64,000 nucleotides of DNA, taken from Streptomyces werraensis. Lineage in GTDB: Bacteria; Actinomycetota; Actinomycetes; Streptomycetales; Streptomycetaceae. The DNA is taken from the NCBI GenBank assembly GCA_014656175.1, contig BNBX01000014.1, positions 1 to 64,000 of the forward strand. Direction: 5' to 3'. Shown here in pieces: positions 42,101 through 52,924 of the stretch. Within the stretch, counting starts at the first letter, position 1, and each line of letters opens with the position of its first letter. The position numbers and the translations under genes are program-made. Under the pieces are notes generated by a model that worked only from the letters and a program-made list of their open reading frames with translations, did not search any database and was not told the origin of the DNA.

Positions 42101-43597
42101 GTGAGCGGCAACAGCGGTGGCGGGGCGAGTTCTGCGAGCGCGGAGAAGCGCCCGAACGAGCTGCTCACCTCGTGGTTCGTCCGCAGCGGCTGGTCCAAGG
42201 GCGAGCTCGCCCGCCAAGTGAACCGCAGAGCCAGGCAGTTGGGCGCCAACCACATCTCCACCGACACCTCCCGGGTGCGCCGCTGGCTCGACGGGGAGAA
42301 CCCGCGCGAGCCGATCCCGCGCATCCTCTCCGAGCTGTTCTCCGAGCGCTTCGGCGTCGTCGTCTCCGTGGAGGACCTGGGCCTGCGCACCACACGCCCG
42401 GCGCCCTCCGCCACCGGCGTCGACCTTCCCTGGACGGGCCCGCAGACCGTGGCCCTGCTCAGCGAGTTCTCGCGCAGCGACCTCATGCTGGCGCGGCGCG
42501 GCTTCCTCGGGAGCTCGCTGGCCCTCTCCGCGGGCCCGTCCCTCATCGAGCCCATGCAGCGCTGGCTCGTCCCCTCCCCGCCCAGCCCCCTGCCCAGGCC
42601 CGAGCCGGACGTCGCCCCCTCCTCGGCGCGCGCCCGCGGCCGGCTCTCCAAGCCGGAGCTGGACCTGCTGGAGACCACCACCGTGATGTTCCGGCAGTGG
42701 GACGCCCAGTGCGGCGGCGGACTGCGCCGCAAGGCCGTCGTCGGCCAGCTCCACGAGGTCACCGACCTCCTCCAGGAGCCCCAGCCGGAGGCCACCACCA
42801 AGCGGCTGTTCAAGGTCGCCGCCGAGCTCGCCGAACTGGCCGGCTGGATGTCCTACGACGTGGGGCTGCAGCCCACCGCGCAGAAGTACTTCGTGCTCGC
42901 CCTGCACGCCGCCAAGGAGGCCGGCGACCGGCCCCTCGGCTCCTACGTGCTGTCCAACATGAGCCGCCAGATGATCCACCTCGGCCGCCCCGAGGACGCC
43001 CTGGAGCTCATCCACCTCGCCCAGTACGGCAGCCGCGACTGCGCGAGCCCCCGCGTCCAGTCCATGCTGTATGCGATGGAGGCCCGCGCCTACGCCAACA
43101 TGGGTCAGCCCGGCCGCTGCAAGCGCGCCGTCCGCATGGCCGAGGACACCTTCGCCGAGGCCGACGAGTGGGACGAGCCGGACCCCGACTGGATCCGCTT
43201 CTTCTCCGAGGCCGAGCTGTACGCGGAGAACAGCCACTCCTTCCGCGACCTCGCCTACGTCGCGGGCCGCAGTCCCACCTACGCCTCGCTCGCCGAGCCG
43301 CTGATGCAGCGGGCCGTGGAGCTGTTCGGCCGCGAGGGCGGCGAGCACCAGCGCTCCTACGCCCTCAACCTGATCGGCATGGCCACGGTCCACCTGCTCC
43401 AGCGCGAGCCCGAACAGAGCACGGTTCTCGCCACCGAGGCCATCAAGGCCGCCAAGAAAGTCCGTTCCGAGCGCGTCAACACTCGTATCCGAAAGACCGT
43501 CGACACCGCCGTACGCGACTTCGGGGAGCTCGCCGAGGTCGTCGCGCTCACCGAGCGGCTCGCGGCCGAGCTGCCCGAGACCGCCCAGGCGGTCTGA
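42101..43597 (+). CDS. nsdA: NsdA, negative regulator of sporulation and antibiotic production
   Basis: A 498-residue cytoplasmic protein. The N-terminal part (LLTSWFVRSGWSKGELARQVN, then HISTDTSRVRRWLDGENPR) looks like a helix-turn-helix/XRE-type segment. A long helical, TPR-like repeat region follows (LALHAAKEAGDRPLGSYVLS, HLLQREPEQSTVLATEAIKA). NsdA was identified in S. coelicolor as a negative regulator of sporulation and actinorhodin (literature). GTG 42101 has a weak GGGGGCG purine tract. The twin-Arg-like stretch ARRGFLGSSLALSAG at about 130 is internal and probably not a signal. Confidence 0.9.
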   Translation: MSGNSGGGASSASAEKRPNELLTSWFVRSGWSKGELARQVNRRARQLGANHISTDTSRVRRWLDGENPREPIPRILSELFSERFGVVVSVEDLGLRTTRPAPSATGVDLPWTGPQTVALLSEFSRSDLMLARRGFLGSSLALSAGPSLIEPMQRWLVPSPPSPLPRPEPDVAPSSARARGRLSKPELDLLETTTVMFRQWDAQCGGGLRRKAVVGQLHEVTDLLQEPQPEATTKRLFKVAAELAELAGWMSYDVGLQPTAQKYFVLALHAAKEAGDRPLGSYVLSNMSRQMIHLGRPEDALELIHLAQYGSRDCASPRVQSMLYAMEARAYANMGQPGRCKRAVRMAEDTFAEADEWDEPDPDWIRFFSEAELYAENSHSFRDLAYVAGRSPTYASLAEPLMQRAVELFGREGGEHQRSYALNLIGMATVHLLQREPEQSTVLATEAIKAAKKVRSERVNTRIRKTVDTAVRDFGELAEVVALTERLAAELPETAQAV

Positions 43598-43778
43598 CCC
43601 GCGGAGCGATCCTGGACCCCGGCCGCGGCCGGCCCTCCCGAACTGCCCGACTCGGCTCCCCCATGCCAGTCATTCGGAAGGCCGGCCGCGGCCGGTCGTG
43701 TGTCTCCCCGGCCGCGGTTCCCCGCCGTACACCGAAGATTGCGCCACGATAACGATCGGCGCGCCCCGGATCCGGCGG

Positions 43779-43825
43779 TTCACCGACCCGTAACGCACCG
43801 GGTGCCTTCGTCACGGCGGCGAAAC
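43779..43825 (+). promoter_or_regulatory. GlnR binding sites upstream of amtB
   Basis: GTCAC-n6-GAAAC (43810-43825) is an exact match to the actinobacterial GlnR half-site pair gTnAC-n6-GaAAC. A second pair, TTCAC-n6-GTAAC (43779-43794), lies 15 bp upstream. The sites are 120-165 bp upstream of the amtB start, as expected for GlnR activation of amtB-glnK-glnD under nitrogen limitation. The rest of 43598-43944 holds no gene. Confidence 0.78.
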
Positions 43826-43944
43826 AACGAGGGGCTTCCACCGAAACGGCGCTGCGCCAGTCTTCATGGCGCATAACCGGCCCACCCCTCAATCCGCTCA
43901 AGGCTTCGCCCGCACGGGGCCGTACATACGACGAGGAGACGCCG

Positions 43945-45620
<1,676 letters not shown>

Positions 45621-45649
45621 CAGCAGACCGACCGAACAGGAGCCGCCGG

Positions 45650-48091
45650 GTGACCAGGACGGACATGCACGGCCAGGCAGAGGACTCGGGACCCGGCGGC
45701 TACGCGGCGGCCCGGCTGCGCCTTCTCAACGAGAAGGCGCGGTCCGGGCCGCCGCGCCGTTCCGCGCTCGCCGGCCTCACCGACGAATGGCTCGCCGGAC
45801 TCTTCGCGGCCGGCGCCCCCGGAGCGCGCGGGGTGTCCCTCGTCGCCGTCGGCGGCTACGGACGCGCGGAACTCTCCCCGCGCAGCGACCTCGACCTGCT
45901 GCTGCTCCACGACGGCAGCGCCCCCGAGGCCGTCTCGGCCCTCGCCGACCGCCTCTGGTACCCGGTCTGGGACCTCGGCCTCGCCCTCGACCACTCCGTC
46001 CGCACCCCGGTGGAGGCCCGCAAGACCGCGGGGGAGGACCTCAAGGTCCAGCTCGGCCTGCTGGACGCCCGGCACATCGCCGGCGACCTCGGCCTCACCA
46101 CCGCCCTGCGCACCACCGTCCTCGCCGACTGGCGCAACCAGGCCCCCAAGCGGCTGCCCGCCCTGCGGGAGCTGTGCGAGGAGCGCGCCGCACGCCACGG
46201 CGAACTGCAGTACCTCCTGGAACCCGACCTCAAGGAGGCCCGCGGCGGACTGCGCGACGCCACCGCCCTGCGCGCGGTGGCCGCCTCCTGGCTCGCCGAC
46301 GCCCCCCGCGAAGGACTCGCCGAGGCCCGCGGCCGCCTCCTCGACGTACGCGACGCCCTGCACCTGAGCACCGGACGCGCCACCGACCGGCTCACCCTCC
46401 AGGAGCAGGACCAGGTCGCCGCCGAACTCGGCCTGCTCGACGCCGACGCCCTGCTCCGCCAGGTCTACGAGGCAGCCCGGACCATCGCCTACGCGGGCGA
46501 CGTCACCTGGCGCGAGGTCGGCCGCGTCCTGCGCTCGCGCTCGGTACGGCCCCGGCTGCGCGCCATGATGGGCGGAGGGAAGTCCGCGCCCGAGCGGTCT
46601 CCGCTCGCCGAAGGAGTCGTGGAGCAGGACGGCGAAGTGGTGCTCGCCCGCGCCGCGCGCCCCGACCGCGACCTCGTGCTCCCGCTGCGCGCCGCGGCCG
46701 CCGCCGCCCAGGCCGGGCTCCCCCTCAACCTGCACGCCGTACGGCGCATGGCCGCCGGCGCCCGCGCCCTCCCCTCGCCCTGGCCCGCCGAGGCCCGCCA
46801 GCAGCTCCTCACCCTGCTCGGCTCCGGCCGCCCCACCGTCGACGTGTGGGAGGCGCTGGAGGCCGAGGGCCTGATCAGCCTGCTGCTCCCCGACTGGGAC
46901 CGGGTGCGCTGCCGCCCGCAGCGCAACGCCGTCCACCTGTGGACCGTCGACCGGCACCTCATCGAGACCGCCGTGCGCGCCTCCGCGTTCACCCGCCGGG
47001 TCAGCCGCCCCGACCTGCTGCTCATCGCCGCCCTGCTGCACGACATCGGCAAGGGCTGGCCCGGCGACCACTCGGTGGCCGGCGAGGTCATCGCCCGGGA
47101 CGTGGCCGCCCGCATCGGCTTCGACACGGACGACGTCACCGTGATCGCCACCCTCGTACGTCGCCACCTGCTGCTCGTCGAGACCGCCACCCGGCGCGAC
47201 CTCGACGACCCCGCCACCGTGCGCTCCGTCGCCGAGGCCGTCGGCTCCCCGGGCACCCTGGAGCTGCTGCACGCCCTCACCGAGGCGGACGCCCTCGCCA
47301 CCGGGCCGGCGGCCTGGTCCTCCTGGCGCGCCTCACTGGTTGCCGACCTGGTCAAACGGGTCGCCGCCGTGCTCGCGGGCCAGGCCCCGCCGGACCCCGA
47401 GGAGGCCGCGCCCACCGCACAGCACGAGCGGCTCGCCCTGGAGGCCGTCGCCACGGGTGCGCCCGTGCTGTCCCTGCGGGCGCAGACCGAGCCGCCCGCC
47501 GAGCCCTCCGACGACCCGGAACCGCTCGGCGTGGAACTGCTGATCGCCGTGCCCGACCAGGCGGGCGTGCTGCCCGCGGTGGCCGGGGTGCTCGCCGTGC
47601 ACCGGCTGACCGTGCGCACGGCCGAGCTGCGCTCGCTGGATCTGCCGGACGGCGTCGACGGCTCCGTGCTGCTGCTGGACTGGCGGGTCGCCGCCGAGTA
47701 CGGCTCGCTGCCGCAGGCCGCCCGGCTCCGCGCCGACCTGGTCCGCGCCCTCGACGGCAGCCTGGACATCTCCGGCCGCCTCGCCGAACGGGACGCCGCG
47801 TACCCGAGGCGCCGCGGGGTGGTCGCCCCGCCCCCGCGGGTCACGGTCGCCCCGGCCGCGTCCCGGCACGCCACGGTGATCGAGGTCCGTGCGCAGGACG
47901 CCCCCGGCCTTCTGTTCCGCATCGGGCGTGCGCTGGAGGACACGGCGGTACGGGTGCGGAGCGCGCATGTGAGCACGCTGGGGGCGAACGCGGTGGACGT
48001 CTTCTATGTGACGCAGGAGCAGGGTGTGCCTCTGCCGGGCGAAGAGGCGGTGGCTGTGGCGAGGAAGCTGGAGGAGGCACTGCGGGTGTGA
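45650..48091 (+). CDS. glnD: PII nucleotidyltransferase/deadenylylase GlnD
   Basis: An 813-residue sensor of nitrogen status. The nucleotidyltransferase motif VGGYGRAELSPRSDLDLLLL is at about 65-85, the HD hydrolase motif LLHDIGKGWPGDHS at about 462, and two ACT domains follow (from about 627 and 742; AVPDQAGVLPAVAGVLAVH, then VRAQDAPGLLFRIGRALED). It modifies GlnK at Tyr51 and reverses this. GTG 45650 with CAGGAG is chosen; the frame upstream overlaps glnK. It is the last gene of amtB-glnK-glnD, followed by a terminator. Confidence 0.95.
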   Translation: MTRTDMHGQAEDSGPGGYAAARLRLLNEKARSGPPRRSALAGLTDEWLAGLFAAGAPGARGVSLVAVGGYGRAELSPRSDLDLLLLHDGSAPEAVSALADRLWYPVWDLGLALDHSVRTPVEARKTAGEDLKVQLGLLDARHIAGDLGLTTALRTTVLADWRNQAPKRLPALRELCEERAARHGELQYLLEPDLKEARGGLRDATALRAVAASWLADAPREGLAEARGRLLDVRDALHLSTGRATDRLTLQEQDQVAAELGLLDADALLRQVYEAARTIAYAGDVTWREVGRVLRSRSVRPRLRAMMGGGKSAPERSPLAEGVVEQDGEVVLARAARPDRDLVLPLRAAAAAAQAGLPLNLHAVRRMAAGARALPSPWPAEARQQLLTLLGSGRPTVDVWEALEAEGLISLLLPDWDRVRCRPQRNAVHLWTVDRHLIETAVRASAFTRRVSRPDLLLIAALLHDIGKGWPGDHSVAGEVIARDVAARIGFDTDDVTVIATLVRRHLLLVETATRRDLDDPATVRSVAEAVGSPGTLELLHALTEADALATGPAAWSSWRASLVADLVKRVAAVLAGQAPPDPEEAAPTAQHERLALEAVATGAPVLSLRAQTEPPAEPSDDPEPLGVELLIAVPDQAGVLPAVAGVLAVHRLTVRTAELRSLDLPDGVDGSVLLLDWRVAAEYGSLPQAARLRADLVRALDGSLDISGRLAERDAAYPRRRGVVAPPPRVTVAPAASRHATVIEVRAQDAPGLLFRIGRALEDTAVRVRSAHVSTLGANAVDVFYVTQEQGVPLPGEEAVAVARKLEEALRV

Positions 48092-48097
48092 CCACAC

Positions 48098-48129
48098 CCC
48101 GTGCCGCCCGGAAGCGTGTGCGGCACGGG
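48098..48129 (+). terminator. amtB-glnK-glnD terminator
   Basis: CCCGTGCCGC (48098-48107) pairs perfectly with GCGGCACGGG (48120-48129) across a 12-nt loop, 6 bp after the glnD stop. Confidence 0.78.
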
Positions 48130-48236
48130 ACTCGCCCCGGCCACCGGCCACGGCGGGCGGGGGCGATTCCCTCGCGGGGCCGGATACCCTGGAGGGCAGC
48201 CCAGTTCCGCCCCCGACCTCGAGGACCGACGCCACC

Positions 48237-49787
48237 GTGTTCGATACCCTCTCCGACCGCCTCAGCGCGACTTTCAAAAACCTCCGCGGCAAAGGCAGGT
48301 TGTCCGAGGCGGACATCGACGCCACGGCGCGTGAGATCCGCATCGCCCTCCTGGAAGCGGACGTCGCACTGCCTGTCGTCCGCGCGTTCATCAAGAACGT
48401 CAAGGAGCGTGCGCTCGGCGCCGAGGTCTCCAAGGCGCTCAATCCGGCCCAGCAGATCATCAAGATCGTCAATGACGAGCTGATCCAGATCCTCGGCGGC
48501 GAGACCCGCCGTCTCCGCTTCGCCAAGCAGCCCCCGACCGTGATCATGCTCGCGGGTCTGCAGGGCGCCGGCAAGACCACCCTCGCGGGCAAGCTCGGCA
48601 AGTGGCTCAAGGACCAGGGCCACTCCCCGCTGCTGGTCGCCGCCGACCTCCAGCGCCCCAACGCCGTCAACCAGCTCAGCGTCGTCGCCGAGCGGGCGGG
48701 CGTCGCCGTCTACGCGCCCGAGCCGGGCAACGGCGTCGGCGACCCGGTGAAGGTCGCCAAGGACTCCATCGACCACGCCCGCGCGAAGGTCCACGACATC
48801 GTGATCGTGGACACCGCGGGCCGCCTGGGCATCGACCAGGAGATGATGCAGCAGGCCGCGGACATCAGGGACGCCGTCAGCCCTGACGAGATCCTGTTCG
48901 TCGTCGACGCCATGATCGGCCAGGACGCCGTCAACACAGCGGAGGCCTTCCGCGACGGCGTCGGCTTCGACGGCGTGGTGCTCTCCAAGCTCGACGGTGA
49001 CGCCCGCGGCGGTGCCGCCCTGTCGATCCGGCAGGTCACCGGCAAGCCGATCATGTTCGCGTCCAACGGTGAGAAGCTCGACGACTTCGACGCCTTCCAC
49101 CCGGACCGGATGGCCTCCCGCATCCTCGACATGGGTGACCTGCTCACCCTGATCGAGCAGGCGGAGAAGACGTTCAGCCAGGAAGAGGCCGAGCGGATGG
49201 CCTCCAAGCTGGCGTCGAAGAAGGGCCAGGACTTCACCCTGGACGACTTCCTCGCCCAGATGGAGCAGGTCCGCAAGATGGGCTCCATCTCCAAGCTGCT
49301 CGGCATGCTCCCGGGCATGGGCCAGATCAAGGACCAGATCAACAACCTGGACGAGCGGGACGTCGACCGCACCGCCGCGATCATCAAGTCGATGACGCCC
49401 GGCGAGCGCCAGGACCCTACGATCATCAACGGTTCGCGCCGCGCCCGTATCGCCAAGGGTTCCGGTGTCGAGGTCAGCGCGGTGAAGAACCTGGTCGAGC
49501 GGTTCTTCGAGGCGCGGAAGATGATGTCCCGCATGGCGCAGGGCGGCGGCATGCCGGGGATGCCCGGGATGCCGGGCATGGGCGGCGGTCCCGGCCGCGC
49601 CAAGAAGAAGCAGAAGCAGGCCAAGGGCAAGCAGCGCTCCGGCAACCCGATGAAGCGCAAGCAGCAGGAGCAGGAGGAGGCCGCGCGGCGCGCGGCGGCG
49701 GCCCAGGGCGGGGGCGCCTTCGGTCTGCCGCAGCAGGGCGGCAAGGACTTCGAGCTGCCCGACGAGTTCAAGAAGTTCATGGGCTGA
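48237..49787 (+). CDS. ffh: Signal recognition particle protein Ffh (SRP54)
   Basis: A 516-residue SRP GTPase. The N domain is followed by G1 LAGLQGAGKTTLAGKLG, the DLQRPNAVNQL motif, G3 DTAGRLG and G4 SKLDGDARGGAAL. The Met-rich M domain (about 310-430) binds 4.5S RNA through GSRRARIAKGSG. A GMPGMPGM run and a basic/Gln-rich tail close the protein. GTG 48237 with CGAGGACC. It pairs with FtsY and feeds the Sip peptidases encoded downstream. The 4.5S RNA gene is not in the window. Confidence 0.96.
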   Translation: MFDTLSDRLSATFKNLRGKGRLSEADIDATAREIRIALLEADVALPVVRAFIKNVKERALGAEVSKALNPAQQIIKIVNDELIQILGGETRRLRFAKQPPTVIMLAGLQGAGKTTLAGKLGKWLKDQGHSPLLVAADLQRPNAVNQLSVVAERAGVAVYAPEPGNGVGDPVKVAKDSIDHARAKVHDIVIVDTAGRLGIDQEMMQQAADIRDAVSPDEILFVVDAMIGQDAVNTAEAFRDGVGFDGVVLSKLDGDARGGAALSIRQVTGKPIMFASNGEKLDDFDAFHPDRMASRILDMGDLLTLIEQAEKTFSQEEAERMASKLASKKGQDFTLDDFLAQMEQVRKMGSISKLLGMLPGMGQIKDQINNLDERDVDRTAAIIKSMTPGERQDPTIINGSRRARIAKGSGVEVSAVKNLVERFFEARKMMSRMAQGGGMPGMPGMPGMGGGPGRAKKKQKQAKGKQRSGNPMKRKQQEQEEAARRAAAAQGGGAFGLPQQGGKDFELPDEFKKFMG

Positions 49788-49800
49788 GGCCCGCGCACGA

Positions 49801-49847
49801 ACGCCGCAGGGGCGCTCTCCTCGTCGGAGGAGGCGCCCCCGCGGCGT
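49801..49847. terminator. Bidirectional terminator between ffh and the methyltransferase gene
   Basis: A long interrupted stem: ACGCCGC, GGGGCGC and CTCCTC on the left pair with GAGGAG, GCGCCCC and GCGGCGT on the right around GTCG. Confidence 0.85.
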
Positions 49848-49860
49848 ACGGCGGTGCTTC

Positions 49861-50715
49861 TCAGGGCACGCGCGCGACGAGGTACCGGAACACGTTCGGC
49901 ATCCACACGGTGCCGTCCGCGCGCTGGTACGGGTGGAGGGCCTCGGTCAGTTCCTTGTCGACCTGCACCTGGTCGGTGGCGGTGATCGCCGGGTCGAACA
50001 GACCCGTCGACTTCAGACCCCGTACGGCGCTGTCGGTGTCCGCGTAGCCGAAGGGGCAGGCCACCCGGCCGGAACCGTCGGGCCGCAGTCCCGCGCGCCC
50101 GGCGACCTGCTCCAGGTCGTCGCGCTCGGTGGGGCGCCAGGCGTCGGCGCCGCCCAGCGGTTCCGCCAGCTTGGCGGCGACCCGCAGCACCGACGAGGTG
50201 GCGCAGCGTTCGGGCGGGCCCCAGCCGGCCAGCACCACGGCCGCCCCCGGCCCGGCCAGCGGGAGCGCCTCGGCGAGCAGTTCGCCCAGTCCCTCGGCGT
50301 CGCCGGCGAGGCACCCGATCGGTTCGAAGGCGGTCACCACGGTGTACCCGGCGGAGTGGGCGGGGGCCGCCTCGGCGGGGCAGCCCTGCACGATCCGGGT
50401 GTCCGTCCGCGAGGGGGTGTCCCGCCCGTCGGGCAGCAGCCGCTCCCGGGCGAGGGCCAGCCGGTCGGACGAGGTGTCCACGCCGGTGATCGCCGCGCCG
50501 CGGGAGGCCGCCATCAGCAGGGCCAGTCCTGAGCCGCAGCCGAGGCCCAGCAGCCGGGTCGCCGGGCCCACGTCGAGTCGCTCGTACACCGCCTCGTAGA
50601 GCGGTACGAGCATCCGCTCCTGGATCTCGGACCAGTCACGCGCGCGTGCCCGCAGGTCCACGCGCGGGGCCGCCCCCGTGCGTGACGGGTGCTGCCGCAC
50701 GAGCGTAGGTGTCAT
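49861..50715 (-). CDS. SAM-dependent methyltransferase, substrate unknown
   Basis: A 284-residue class I methyltransferase. SAM motif I is LLGLGCGSGLALLMAASRGA (about 55-74), motif II ITGVDTSSDRLALA, then YTVVTAFEPIGCL and AVVLAGWGPPERC. The arrangement resembles small-molecule (UbiE/type 11) enzymes. It is a single gene with no biosynthetic neighbours, so the substrate is open. ATG 50715 (MTPTLVRQ) is preferred over an in-frame start five codons upstream. Confidence 0.88.
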   Translation of the reverse strand: MTPTLVRQHPSRTGAAPRVDLRARARDWSEIQERMLVPLYEAVYERLDVGPATRLLGLGCGSGLALLMAASRGAAITGVDTSSDRLALARERLLPDGRDTPSRTDTRIVQGCPAEAAPAHSAGYTVVTAFEPIGCLAGDAEGLGELLAEALPLAGPGAAVVLAGWGPPERCATSSVLRVAAKLAEPLGGADAWRPTERDDLEQVAGRAGLRPDGSGRVACPFGYADTDSAVRGLKSTGLFDPAITATDQVQVDKELTEALHPYQRADGTVWMPNVFRYLVARVP

Positions 50716-51300
50716 AGGTAAGCGCCCCAATCAGCCGAGAGTTGCCGCAGTGCCTTTCCTGGCCCCCGTGCAGTGCGCCCGCACACCCCCCGTATGCCAG
50801 GTAACTCCGCCCTCGACGTGTCGTCCAGTGGAAGGGGGCGGCCGTTTGGTAGTTGCTCGTGCCAGTGGCAAGAATTCACATCCCGGTAATCGGGGGCCGT
50901 CCGGTCCGTCACGGCGGGGACGTCCGCGGAACGGTTCCGGCCAACAGCGGCGGGGGCGCCGGCTGCCGGGGGGAGGGCCGGTTCGCGGTGGCGGGGGAGG
51001 ACCCGGTAGGTTCTGGCGTCACGGCGTTCCGGGTGAACCGGACGCAGCCTTCCGCCGCGAGGGCGTCCGAAAGGGCTCTTGCGCGTCCGAGGGGCGCACG
51101 CGCACCGGCGCGTGCGGACCGGATACACGCGGGGGCGTACGTCAGCCTACGCACCACCTTGCGGTGAGCTGCGAGGCTTCTCCGCAGATCAACGCACCCG
51201 TGTTCGTCAGGACGCATCAGTGGCAACTGACGGGTACGTGCAAATTATTTGGGATGCCCCGGAATCGGAACACAGAGGCACCCCGGCTCGTTGTCATTAC
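50716..51300. other. 585-bp non-coding region with a short A/T-rich island
   Basis: The region is divergent between the methyltransferase and SprT-like genes. No frame on either strand has convincing codon use or a ribosome-binding site. The stretch near 51237-51255 (GTGCAAATTATTTGGG) is strikingly A/T-rich for this DNA and is a likely promoter zone. TCAGT-ggca-ACTGA at about 51218-51231 is a short inverted repeat beside it. Confidence 0.45.
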
Positions 51301-51897
51301 GTGAGCACGACACAGACACCACCTGTTCTCGCCGCAGAGCTGGCACAGGCGTGGGCCGACATTCAGCGGTACCACCCCGAACTGCCCGATCTCGCCGCGC
51401 CCGAGTCCCTGATCGGAGAGTCGTCGTCCGCGTGCGGGCACGAACTCTCCTTCGAGCGACTGCTGCACGAGGCAGTCCACGGCATCGCCGCCGCGCGCGG
51501 CGTGCGCGACACGTCCCGAGCCGGGCGGTACCACAACCGCAGGTTCCTGGCCATCGCCGAGGAGCTGGGCCTGGACCACCCCGAGGAGCCGCACCCGAGC
51601 AGCGGCTTCTCGCTGGTCACGCTCACCCCCGAGGCGAAGCGCCGGTACCGCCCGACGACGGAGCGGCTGCAGCGTGCCCTCAAGGCCCACACCGCGGCGA
51701 CGGCGGGAGACACCGCCCGCAGCTTCCGCGGCCCGGCCGCGCGGCACGGCTCGTCCGGCGGCGGGGTGCGCGTGAAGGCGGTCTGCGACTGCGGCCGCAA
51801 CGTGCGCGTCGTCCCGTCCGTGCTGGCGCAGGCGCCCATCGTCTGCGGCGGCTGCGGAAAGCCGTTCCGCATTCCGGAAGTCGTCGCGGCGAGCTGA
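51301..51897 (+). CDS. SprT-like zinc-dependent (metallopeptidase-type) protein
   Basis: A 198-residue protein. The zincin motif HExxH is present (LLHEAVHGIAAARG, about 56-69), followed by RYHNRRFLAIAEELGL. The C-terminal zinc ribbon is CDCGRNVRVVPS and CGGCGKPF. This is the SprT/Spartan-like layout, a family tied to DNA-protein crosslink or metalloprotein processing; activity is not shown here. No ribosome-binding site precedes GTG 51301, and an upstream GTG near 51222 could extend the protein. The stop codon lies inside a perfect terminator stem. Confidence 0.75.
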   Translation: MSTTQTPPVLAAELAQAWADIQRYHPELPDLAAPESLIGESSSACGHELSFERLLHEAVHGIAAARGVRDTSRAGRYHNRRFLAIAEELGLDHPEEPHPSSGFSLVTLTPEAKRRYRPTTERLQRALKAHTAATAGDTARSFRGPAARHGSSGGGVRVKAVCDCGRNVRVVPSVLAQAPIVCGGCGKPFRIPEVVAAS

Positions 51898-51930
51898 GGC
51901 CCCGGCACCTCGTGGGTGCCGGGGCCTCAG
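51894..51930 (+). terminator. Perfect 16-bp terminator overlapping a stop codon
   Basis: Arms 51894-51909 and 51915-51930 are perfectly complementary around TCGTG. The left arm contains the TGA of the SprT-like gene. Confidence 0.9.
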
Positions 51931-52179
51931 CCCCGCCGGCCACCGGGCGCACCCGACGCGAAGAGCACCACGCGCCGGGTGCCGCTTCGTCGTGCCCACG
52001 TGCCCTCATCCCGCGGCCGTCCGGGTCCTCGGGGTGTGGCACAATGGCTAGCTGTACTCGACAGCCGCACAGGACCCCTCTCTCCTCCGGCTGACGCGTC
52101 CATCGGGCACTCGGGTACCGCAACCCCACGCGGCCGTCCGCCGTGCCCAACCACGTCAAATCCAGGAGAACCCACTCCC

Positions 52180-52599
52180 GTGGCAGTCAAGATCAAGCTG
52201 AAGCGTCTGGGCAAGATCCGTTCGCCTCACTACCGCATCGTCGTCGCCGACTCCCGTACCCGCCGTGACGGCCGGGCCATCGAGGAGATCGGCAAGTACC
52301 ACCCGACGTACAACCCGTCGGTGATCGAGGTCGACGCCGATCGCGTGGCGTACTGGCTCTCCGTCGGCGCCCAGCCGACCGAGCCCGTGCTCGCCATCCT
52401 GAAGAAGACCGGCGACTGGCAGAAGTTCAAGGGCGAGCCCGCCCCGGCGCCTCTGCTGCAGCAGCCCGAGAAGCCCGCCCGCCCGTCCTTCGAGGCGATC
52501 GGCGGCGACGACGAGGGCAAGGGTGAGGCCATCACCCAGAAGAAGAAGGCTGAGAAGAAGGACGAGGCTTCCGCCGAGTCCGCGTCGACCGAGGCCTGA
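52180..52599 (+). CDS. rpsP: Ribosomal protein bS16
   Basis: A 139-residue S16. The conserved core ([39 protein letters not shown]) occupies residues 1-80, and an actinobacterial Ala/Lys/Glu-rich tail follows. GTG 52180 has CCAGGAGAACC. It begins the rpsP-KH-rimM-trmD cluster. GGCACAATGG at about 52038 may belong to its promoter. Confidence 0.96.
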   Translation: MAVKIKLKRLGKIRSPHYRIVVADSRTRRDGRAIEEIGKYHPTYNPSVIEVDADRVAYWLSVGAQPTEPVLAILKKTGDWQKFKGEPAPAPLLQQPEKPARPSFEAIGGDDEGKGEAITQKKKAEKKDEASAESASTEA

Positions 52600-52601
52600 G
52601 C

Positions 52602-52841
52602 ATGCTCGAGGAGGCTCTCGAGCACCTCGTGAAGGGCATCGTCGACAACCCTGACGATGTGCAGGTCGCCTCTCGCAACCTGCGCCGCGGTCGTGTGCTC
52701 GAGGTCCGGGTCCACCCGGACGACCTCGGCAAGGTGATCGGCCGCAACGGCCGCACCGCACGCGCGCTGCGCACCGTCGTGGGCGCCATCGGCGGCCGCG
52801 GTGTCCGAGTCGACCTCGTCGACGTGGACCACGTCCGCTGA
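52602..52841 (+). CDS. khpA: KH-domain RNA-binding protein KhpA
   Basis: This is a 79-residue KH-domain protein (LEHLVKGIVDNPDDVQVASR, then VIGRNGRTARALRTVVGAI with the GxxG loop GRNG). KhpA, alone or with KhpB/Jag, binds RNA and affects cell division and elongation in other Gram-positive bacteria. Only 2 nt separate it from rpsP. Confidence 0.95.
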   Translation: MLEEALEHLVKGIVDNPDDVQVASRNLRRGRVLEVRVHPDDLGKVIGRNGRTARALRTVVGAIGGRGVRVDLVDVDHVR

Positions 52842-52924
52842 CGCCGTAAGCAGTACCGGCTCGGGCCGGGGAGGGCCACTGGGCCGTCCCCGGCCCGCAG
52901 TCGTACGACAGGAGAACGAACACA

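Noticed and set aside
42525-42570. Twin-arginine-like signal inside NsdA (ARRGFLGSSLALSAG)
   Set aside because: It lies about 130 residues into the protein with a folded domain before it, and NsdA is described as cytoplasmic.
50712-51128. 138-codon minus-strand frame upstream of the methyltransferase
   Set aside because: Residue composition is that of random high-GC sequence (Arg/Pro/Ala), and it ends inside the methyltransferase start.
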